Positions 1 to 8,800 of a DNA stretch of 64,000 nucleotides are shown one piece after another. Positions within the stretch are counted from its first letter, which is position 1; the number at the start of each line of letters is the position of its first letter. Made by a program: the position numbers and the translations under genes. Origin of the DNA: Candidatus Nitrospira neomarina (GTDB taxonomy: Bacteria; Nitrospirota; Nitrospiria; Nitrospirales; UBA8639); contig NZ_CP116968.1 of the NCBI RefSeq assembly GCF_032051675.1, positions 1,736,001-1,800,000 of the forward strand. Reading direction: 5' to 3'. The notes below the pieces were generated by a model, which worked only from the letters and a program-made list of their open reading frames with translations, made no database searches and was not told the origin of the DNA.

Positions 1-1273
1 CAACAGGACAAGAAAGTCCCGGAGGTGCACACACACGAGGACGACACTCTCCCAGAGGTCGGACCGCTTTCTCTTGCACATCTGAAGGAACTCGCACGGA
101 AACATAATCCTACATTGATCCAAGCCTGGTCGTTGGTTGAAGTTGAGCGGGCCAAAGCGCTTCAGGCGGGTCTCTATCCAAATCCTATCGGCGGGTATAT
201 AGGTGATCAGGTGAATGTGAGAAAAACCATTGGCGAGTTTCAAGGGGGATTCATTCAGCAGGAATTTGTCACGGCGGGAAAATTGGAATTGAGCCGGCAA
301 AAATATCTGGCGCGCGCGTCCGCCTCGGAATATCAGGCCCTGGCCCAGGAATACCGGGTAATAAATGCGATTGTCATTCAATATTATCGCCTTCTGGGAT
401 CTCAGGAACGCGTGGCGATTCACAAGGAACTTCTGAAAAGCTGGCAGGATGAATTGGTCACAATGGAAGAACGATTAAATGTCGGCCAAGCCAATAAAGC
501 TGATATCCATCGAGCCAGGGTCCAAGTTCAACGGCAGCAGTTGAGTCTGATGATGGCCAACAACGATCTGCAGTTGGAACGGGAACGACTGCTCGCTCTT
601 GTGGGAACGTCGCTTCCCTCCAAACCGGTCGCAGGTAAATTGGCAGAAGAGTTGCCCCCCCTGACATTTGATGCATCGCTTCGGCGATTGATCCAGGAGA
701 GTCCGGAGTTGGGTTTGGCCCGGGCCAATGTGCGATCGGCAAATCATGGTCCAACGGGAAAAAATGGAACCGATACCGAATATCAAGATTCGGGGTTCAG
801 CCGGGCGAAACTATGTGGAAACCCAGACCGTTTATGGCGTGATGGCCTTTATTGAAGTTCCGATCTTCGACTGGAATCAAGGCACGATTCAGCAGGCTCG
901 GGCCGACCTTCGTCGGCAGGAGTCCCAAGTCACCCTCATCGAACTCCGGCTTCGTCGGAGCCTGGCCGAACAATTTCAGCGCTATCTGACAGCCCTCCAG
1001 CACATCATCGGGTATCGGGATGAAATCCTCCCGGAATCAGAGGCGCGGTATCGCACCCAATTACTCAGCTATCAAGCGGACCGCGAAGCCTGGCCGGCGG
1101 TCTTGGAAGCGCAACGGGATTTCTTCATGTTCCGACTGGAATACATTGATCAATTAATTGCCTGGCGAACCGCCAGAGTGGCCATTGAAGGACTTTTACT
1201 CGTGGACGGCCTCCAGGCTCCGCAGGGTGTGACGCCGCCAGGCCATATCGATGCGAATCCTAAACCCCGATAG
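1..1273 (+). pseudogene. TolC/CusC-type outer membrane efflux protein, frameshifted and 5'-partial
   Basis: The family forms the outer-membrane channel of RND-type metal or drug efflux pumps. The reading frame is open from base 1, so the true start is probably outside the window; a GTG at 25 is the first internal option. Frame 1 encodes long amphipathic helices typical of the OEP domain and runs to about base 740. There the homologous frame switches by one base: the text 'LARANVRSA' continues as 'IMVQREKMEP' in frame 2 and stops at 1273. Loss of two bases or gain of one near 736-742 explains it. The second half contains the family-like 'EVPIFDWNQGTI' segment and a C-terminal helical hairpin. 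The next gene is a multicopper oxidase, which suggests copper efflux. A sequencing or assembly error is an alternative to real inactivation. Confidence 0.8.
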
Positions 1274-1336
1274 AAGGATGCCCGGCAAGTCTAATTTTTG
1301 CCAGACATGAAAGTTATGGCAGATGGAGGATAGAGG

Positions 1337-2788
1337 ATGAATGAGGGTATAACACGACGGCAGGTTTTACTCACCGGTGCGGCCGCCGCGGCGGGTTCTC
1401 TCTCGACCCGAGCGAGTCGTAGCGAACAAACACAGGCATCGGAATCATCGGACCGTCCACCCCAGGATGCAGAAAAATCCTCGAATAATCCCAATGCCAA
1501 ATTTTCTCGGTATTCACGCTATCATCCCAGCTTCGGCGGACCTCCGGATTCCGATGAGTATTTAGGAAAACTCGTCCCCGGTTTTCGGCCTTCAGGCCGG
1601 GAACCTGTCCCTTTTGTCGCTCCGGATCTGGAAAAATTGTCCTGGAAGATGGTCAATGGCGTGAAAGAATTTGAATTGCGTTGTACACCGGTCAAACAGG
1701 AATTTCTTCCCGGAAAGTATATGAACGTCTGGGGGTATAACGACAGTATGCCCGGTCCGACCATGGAGGCCGTTCAAGGGGATCGAGTCCGAATCATTGT
1801 TCATAACGAACTACCGGAACCGACGTCAGTACATTGGCACGGACTGGAACTTCCGGTGGAATTTGACGGGGTCCCGGGTGTCACCCAACATTTGATCCCT
1901 CCCGGCGGAACGTATGTCTATGAATACGACCTGCATCAGACGGGAACATTTTTTTATCACAGCCATGTGGCCATGCAGGAAGCGTTCGGCATGGTCGGAT
2001 TTTTTATCATTCATCCTCACGTGGCCTATGATCCCCCCGTGGATCGGGACTTTGGCCTCATCTTTCAGAATTTTTTCATTTCTCCCAATACCAGCACCCC
2101 GGATTCGATGAGAGAATTTGGATGGAACTGGCAGACGATCAACGGGCGTAGCGGCCCCTTTACCACTCCCCTGGTGTGCAAACACGGCGAACGCGTCCGT
2201 ATACGGATTATGGACTTCAGCCCCATGCAACATCATCCGATTCATATCCACGGCCATACGTTCTGGTTGACTGGTACCGAAGGCGGACGTATTCCGTCCA
2301 GTGCCTGGATTCCCCGGAACACGACGCTGATCGGCGTGGCTATGGCGCACGATTTTGAATTTGTGGCGTTTAATCCCGGCGATTGGACCTTTCATTGCCA
2401 CATGGTGCACCACATGATGAACCATATGGTGCGGCAGGTGGGTCCGCGCATACGCGAGGAAGAGAACGTGTCAACATATCTGAATGCTCTGCCCAACCGT
2501 CCTCCGGCTGATCCCGCCTTCGCGAATCCGGCGTTCGGCGTGCCCGGCTACCCGCAGAAAATGCAAAGTCAGGAAATGAGCGATGAGGCCATGCAGAAAA
2601 TCAACGGCAGGCGGGAAACTCGCGGTATGCGAAAAAAATGGCACGAAGGGATTAAAGGATTAATGACGGTTATGCGGGTCCTTCCGGAAGAATTCTATGA
2701 TCTGGTGATGCATAGTGATGAACACATTCCTCCTGGGGCCATCTTTGAAGCCATCGCCAAAGGCAAATATCGCACCCATCGTTCCTAA
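1337..2788 (+). CDS. Tat-exported multicopper oxidase
   Basis: This 483-residue periplasmic enzyme probably oxidises a reduced substrate, possibly Cu(I), with reduction of O2. The N-terminus has a twin-arginine motif (TRRQVLL, residues 7-13) followed by an Ala-rich segment. All four copper-ligand blocks are visible: HWHG at 166-169, HSH at 208-210, HHPIHIHGH at 299-307, and HCH-x3-H-x4-M at 353-364, the last giving the type-1 site with Met as axial ligand. The C-terminal 100 residues are a charged extension without recognised motifs. An AGATGGAGG-type ribosome site precedes the ATG. It follows the broken TolC-type gene by 63 bp, so it belongs to a copper-resistance group. The substrate cannot be told from sequence; CopA/CueO-like copper detoxification is the most likely role. 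Confidence 0.92.
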   Translation: MNEGITRRQVLLTGAAAAAGSLSTRASRSEQTQASESSDRPPQDAEKSSNNPNAKFSRYSRYHPSFGGPPDSDEYLGKLVPGFRPSGREPVPFVAPDLEKLSWKMVNGVKEFELRCTPVKQEFLPGKYMNVWGYNDSMPGPTMEAVQGDRVRIIVHNELPEPTSVHWHGLELPVEFDGVPGVTQHLIPPGGTYVYEYDLHQTGTFFYHSHVAMQEAFGMVGFFIIHPHVAYDPPVDRDFGLIFQNFFISPNTSTPDSMREFGWNWQTINGRSGPFTTPLVCKHGERVRIRIMDFSPMQHHPIHIHGHTFWLTGTEGGRIPSSAWIPRNTTLIGVAMAHDFEFVAFNPGDWTFHCHMVHHMMNHMVRQVGPRIREEENVSTYLNALPNRPPADPAFANPAFGVPGYPQKMQSQEMSDEAMQKINGRRETRGMRKKWHEGIKGLMTVMRVLPEEFYDLVMHSDEHIPPGAIFEAIAKGKYRTHRS

Positions 2789-2839
2789 ATTTTTGTACCT
2801 TCGCATGATGTTCTCATCCCTCTGTAGATCAAAATCCTT

Positions 2840-5800
2840 TTACTTTAAATCCACCTCAACGTAGTGATCCCGGCGGTCGTCCACCAGGTGGATCCTGCCT
2901 TGCGGTCGCCCTGTCTCATCTACGCCGACTCCATTGATCTCGACACCGTCCATCATTAAACGGCTCACATGTTCCGGCTTTTCACCAACACGCTTGAGGG
3001 TGATGTGATAGACGGTCTCGCGAAAGCGATAGTGGATGTTGTATGACTCCCAATGGGCCGGGATACACGGGGCAATGCACAGATGGTCCACCTCCAGGTG
3101 CAGGCCCAGGAGTGTTTCCACGGTGAGCCGGTACATCCAGCCTGCCGCTCCGGTGTACCATGTCCACCCGCCCCGGCTGGTGTGTGGCGGCGCACCGTAA
3201 ATATCCGCGCACATGACGTAGGGCTCGACCTTATAGCGTTCAATTTCATCCGGGAGACTCCCGTGATTGATGGGATTGAGCAGAGCGAACAATTCCCACG
3301 CTCGTTCCCTGTCACCCAACATGGCAAAGGCCATCGTCGTCCAAATGGCGGCGTGAGTGTATTGGCCACCATTTTCGCGAACGCCGGGCACATAGCCTTT
3401 AATATAACCGGGTTCAAGGTCTGAGGTGTCGAATGGCGGAGTGAGCAGTTGAATGAGCTGAGCCTCGCGTCGCACCAGACGTGTGTCCACCGCCGCCATC
3501 GCCTGGCGGGCTCGATTGCGATCGCCGCCGCCCGAAATGACCGCCCAACTCTGGCTGATCGAATCAATCCGGCATTCGGCATTCTCGGACGAACCCAAGG
3601 GTGTGCCATCATCGAAATACGCCCGCCGATACCATTCGCCATCCCAGGCGTGGGCTTCAATATTGTCGCGCAGCAACGAAGCTTGCCCAGTGCACACGTC
3701 TGCAAACGGCTCGTCGCCTCGACGACGGGCCAGGCCGGCAAACAGCTGAAGGTTTTCATACAGAAACCAGGCCAGCCACACACTCTCACCCTTGCCATCA
3801 CGACCGACGAGATTCATCCCGTCGTTCCAATCGCCGCACCCCATGAGGGGTAATTGATGTTCACCGAAACGTAATCCGTGTGTGATTGACCGCACGCAAT
3901 GTTCATAGAGACTGGCCACTTCAGTCGAACGTTGCGGCTGGTCGTAGTATGCCTCCTCTTCCGGATTCAACTCACGGCCCTCGAGGAAATGGACGGACTC
4001 GTCGAGGACTCCCGTATCGCCGGTGGCCAGAACATACCGACAGGCGGCATACGGAAGCCACAGATAATCATCGGAGAAATGCGTGCGTACGCCTTGTCCA
4101 TTGGGCGGATGCCACCAATGTTGTACGTCCCCCTTACGGAACTGACGCTCGGCACAACGAAGCAACTGCTCACGGGCGAGCCATGGGGTGGCATGAATGA
4201 GCGCCATGGTGTCTTGCAATTGATCGCGAAACCCGTAAGCCCCACCGGACTGATAATACCCGCTACGGCCCCAGAGCCTGCAGGACAACGTCTGGTAGAC
4301 CAACCAACCGTTGGCCAACACGTCCAACGCTTGATCCGGCGTCTCCACATGCACCGCGCCCAACGTCCGGTTCCAGTGGTTCCACACCGCTTCCAACGCC
4401 CAACGTGCCCCAGCCGGCCCACCGAATCGTTCGATAAAATAGTGCGCCTCATCGGTGTTGCGGGCTGCGCCGAAGATGAACACGATCTCACGTTCCTGCC
4501 CCTCGACCAGTTCGATCGGGGTCTGTATGGCCGCGCATGGATCCAGGCCCGCACCGGTTTTGCCGGATAAACGCTTGAGGCGCATCGCAGCCGGGCTGGC
4601 CAGGGAGCCATTGCGGCCAATGAACTCTGTACGGTTTCCGGTCACCGTGCGCTCGCGCTCGCTAACCTGCACAAAAACCGTTCGATTGGCACATTCACGG
4701 CCATACGGATTGCGCGCAAACAGGGCCCCGCTGTGCGGATCGGTTTCGGTCACAATGTGCATCATATTGGTGTGGCGCCATTCACCGAGCACCAACTCCC
4801 AATACCCGGTCAGCGACAATCGGCGCGGCCCCTTCGAGTGGTTCCGCAGCTTGATCACCACAAACTTTACCGGCGCGTCCATGGCGACATAGGTGAACAG
4901 TTCCGAGGCGATGCCGGCTTCGTGATGCTCAAACACGCTGTACCCGAACCCGTGCCGACACACATAGCCGGACCGACCGGATGCGGGCAATGGCGTCGGG
5001 GACCAGAACGCACCGGTTTCCTCGTCCCGAATGTAGAGCGCCTCGCCGCTACTGTCGCTCAGCGAATCATTATGCCAGGTGGTCAGGCGGAACTCGTGCG
5101 CGTTTTCCACCCAGGTATACGCGCTCCCGCTCTCGCTGAGGACCGTGCCAATGTGCGGGCTGGCGATGACATTCGCCCAGGGCGCCGGCGTGTGTTGACC
5201 AGGTTCGAGGGTGACGACATATTCGCGCCCATCGGGCGTGAAGCCACCCAGACCGTTACAGAAAATTCGATCACGGGCCGCCAAGGGTTGGGCCGGTAAC
5301 ACTGCCGGTAGCCGCAATGACTCCAATCGGTCCGGCACACGCACGACCGGGACGAGGCGCTCCACCTGCTCAAGTAAGGTTTCGGCGGTATCGGTCAGCA
5401 CGACCCGGGCGACCGTCTGGAACAAGACCCGATCCTCCTCCGACAGTTCTTCGGCACGTCGCACGAAGACCCCACCCGGTCTGTCAAGAATTTGCGCTTC
5501 GGGACCCGCATTGATCAGCCCCATGATCTGGTCTTGCAGAACCGCGCGATAGCCCGAGAAATCCTCGTTCACGATGACTAAATCAACAGTCAACCCCTTC
5601 ATGCGCCAATAGGCATGGGCTTGCAGCACTTGCTTGACCAGGTCAATGCGGTTCCGGTCGCCAATACGGAGCAGCACGATCGGAAGATCGCCCGAGACGA
5701 CAAAGCGCCAAAGCCCTGACTGGCCCAGCTGGTTGCGGGCAATAACACTCGACGCGGCACGGCGCAAGCCATTGGCGAAAATGACCGAGGTGGCCAGGCG

Positions 5801-8800
5801 GCCATAAACCTGAGCCTCCGCTTCAGTGGCGTTGAGATGACGCAGCACCTCCTGACTTTGGAACCAGGCCATTTCAAAGGCACGCTCAACGAAGTGCCGG
5901 TCACAATACTTCTCAAGCAGTACCAATGCGGCCTCGCGGGTTTCTGCGACACCGGAGATGATCTGCACGGTGGCCGATTCATCGGATGATAAGGAGAGGG
6001 TGCGGCGGATGGCCACGATAGGATCGAGCACCGAACCATCCGTATTCGACAATGGCGACGAACGATCATCGCTTTCCAATATCTCAGGGTTGGCTGCCGT
6101 TCGGCCCCGCCCGATGAATTTTGAGCGATCCGTCTCGTATGACGGCTCGTCGGCCACCGCCCCTGGCGCGGCCAACAGGTGAAACATCCACGGCGTTGCC
6201 TCCCCCGGTGTGCGGGCACGCCGCCGGCAGAGGATCGCCTGACGGTCCGGCAGGATTTCAGTTTGTACGAACAGGTTACTGAACGATCGATGGGCCAGGT
6301 CGGCATTCAGGGGGGCTAACACGACCTCCGCGTAACTGGTGACCTCGATATGACGGATACGAGTCGACAAGTTGGTGAGCGTGACGCGTCGGATTTCAAC
6401 ATCGTCTTCAGGTGATACGCTGACTTCGGTGTGCACTTCAATCCCCTGGTCCCGCCGCCGGTATTCGGCGCGCCCCTGCACAAAAATTGCTTCATAGTGA
6501 TCGGCCTGGCGTAATGTCGGTTGATACGCGGTGGACCAATATCGTCCCGAGTCGCGATCGCGCAAGTAGATGAATGTGCCCCAAGAATCGCACGTGACGT
6601 CCTCGCGCCAACGGGTGACAGCCAGGTCACGCCAGCGACTATATCCGCCACCGGCATTGGTCGCCATGACGTGATACCTTCCGTTGGATAACAGATGCAC
6701 TTCAGGTATCGGTGTGTTCGGGTCGATAAATACACGCATGATGGCGCCGCCTTCCGTAGCGGCAGGTCGCGCGGCGGCACTTACTTCAGCCGCGTGCGGA
6801 TGCAACGTCGCTCCCTTCTTCGGCACACGCTCCTGCAGCAACAATTCCGTCGCCCGTACGTGAGGGGCAGACATGAAACGGCGCTGCATCGGCCGATTGA
6901 GCAGAACATGCGCAAAGGCCAACAGGCTCATACCTTGATGATGCGCCATGAATGTGCGCACGATGGCGTGATTCTTCCCTCGAGGCACGCGTGAGGGCGT
7001 GTAATCCACCGCTTCGTAGAATCCGTAGATGCCACAGAATCCATTGGTAGCCATAGTCTGTAAGTTATGACAGGCTTCTTGCGGCATCACGGTAAGCGCC
7101 AGCGCGCTGGCGTAAGGCGCGATGACCAGGTCGTCTCCCAGCCCACGCTTAAAGCCCAGCCCGGGGACGCCAAACGCCCGGTATTGATAGACGTGGTGCA
7201 TATCGGTGGCGTTATAGCAGGACTCGGAAATACCCCAGGGCACCGCACGCTGTCGTCCGTATTCAATCTGGCGCGACACGACAGCCTTGCAGGTCTGTTC
7301 CAACAAGGTATTCTGGTAACTCGGCATGATCAGTTGCGGCATGAGATACTCGAACATCGAGCCGCTCCACGAAATCAAACTTACGGCGCCGCCATAACTG
7401 GTCAACTGGCGACCGAGTGAAAACCAATGCTTTTGCGGGAGCTGTCCCTGCGCGATAAGGAGAAAACTTGCCAGGCGTGCTTCTGATGCCAGCAGATCGT
7501 AACAGGACGGATCACGGCGCCGTTCCCCCACATCGTATCCGATGGTCAGCAAACCACAGGACGCATCATAGAGAAATTCAAAATCCATCACCGCCAACTC
7601 GCGACAACGATTCACCAAATCGTCGATGATTCTGATCCGCTCCACCGCACCCGTATGCGGGGATACGCCCATACCGGCGGACGATAGCCCTTCCGTGCCC
7701 ACAGTTCTCTCTCTGGCCAAGACCGCCAATGTCGGAGTGTTGGTAAAATGCCGTGGCTCGGGCACCAACCATCTCAGGTCATCCCGCAGTGCGCAGGATT
7801 GCTGATCGAATGCCTGCGCCCACTGATACAGTTCGCCATCGATATCGCTATCCGCCGGGAGCCAGGCCACCAGTTCCTCCGCGGTGCGGTGAATTTCTCC
7901 CAGCAGATGATCGGCAGCCGCTAATGTCTGTGGCTCCCCGTTCAGAGTGAGTGTGTCCAGTTTGTCTTGAAGAACCTTGATTTTTTTCGCAAGGTCCGGG
8001 GCTGGTATCGAAGGCACATGTTCGGCAAGCACCTGCAGGGTGTCCTGCAGCCCCCGAAATAGGCACGAGGACAGCACCGGCTGATCTTTCAACTCGGCCA
8101 ATCCCGCTTGCAAGGTGAGCAAGCTGCCAGCCAGGTTTCCGCTGTCCACCGACGAGACGTAGAGGGGACGAAGCGGTTTCAGCGTGCGTGTGTCGTACCA
8201 GTTATAGAAATGGCCGCGGTAGCGTTCCAGCTTTTCCATCGTCGCCAAGGTGTGATCCGTACGCCGCAGAAATTCTCCGGCGGAAATGTATCCGAAATCA
8301 TACGCAGACAAGTTCGCCAGGAGCGCCATGCCGATGTTTGTCGGCGAGGTGCGGGAGGCGATGCCCGAAGCAGGATGTTCCTGAAAATTATCGGGTGGCA
8401 GCCAATTGTCCTCAGGACTGACAAACTTCGCGAAGAAACGCCAGGTTCGCCGAGCCGAGCCACGAAGGAAGGCCCGTTGCTCAATGGTCAAGTCCGGTAC
8501 GGGGCCCATAAGGGGCAGACTGATCCACCAGCCGACGATTGGCGATCCCAGCCAAAGCAACAAAACGGGAACACAGAAAAGCCACTCCTCCGGCCGGCTG
8601 ATCCCTAATGCGAAGGTCAGCATGACCGCAAGAGCAGGCCCGATCCACATCTCCATAAAAAAATCAACCAGTGTCCGGCGCGCATTGCGACTGACATAGG
8701 ATCGCATATGCCAGAGTAACAATCCGCGTCTCGTGAACAGCATCCGCACACCCGAGCGCAGAATCGCATTCAGGCTAATCAACGTCTCGTAGGGCAACAA

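Noticed and set aside
1826-2425. A 199-codon minus-strand frame inside the multicopper oxidase
   Set aside because: His-rich only because it mirrors the copper motifs; no independent support.
3899-4570. A 223-codon plus-strand frame inside the glucan synthase
   Set aside because: Shadow of the strongly supported opposite-strand gene; no family resemblance.
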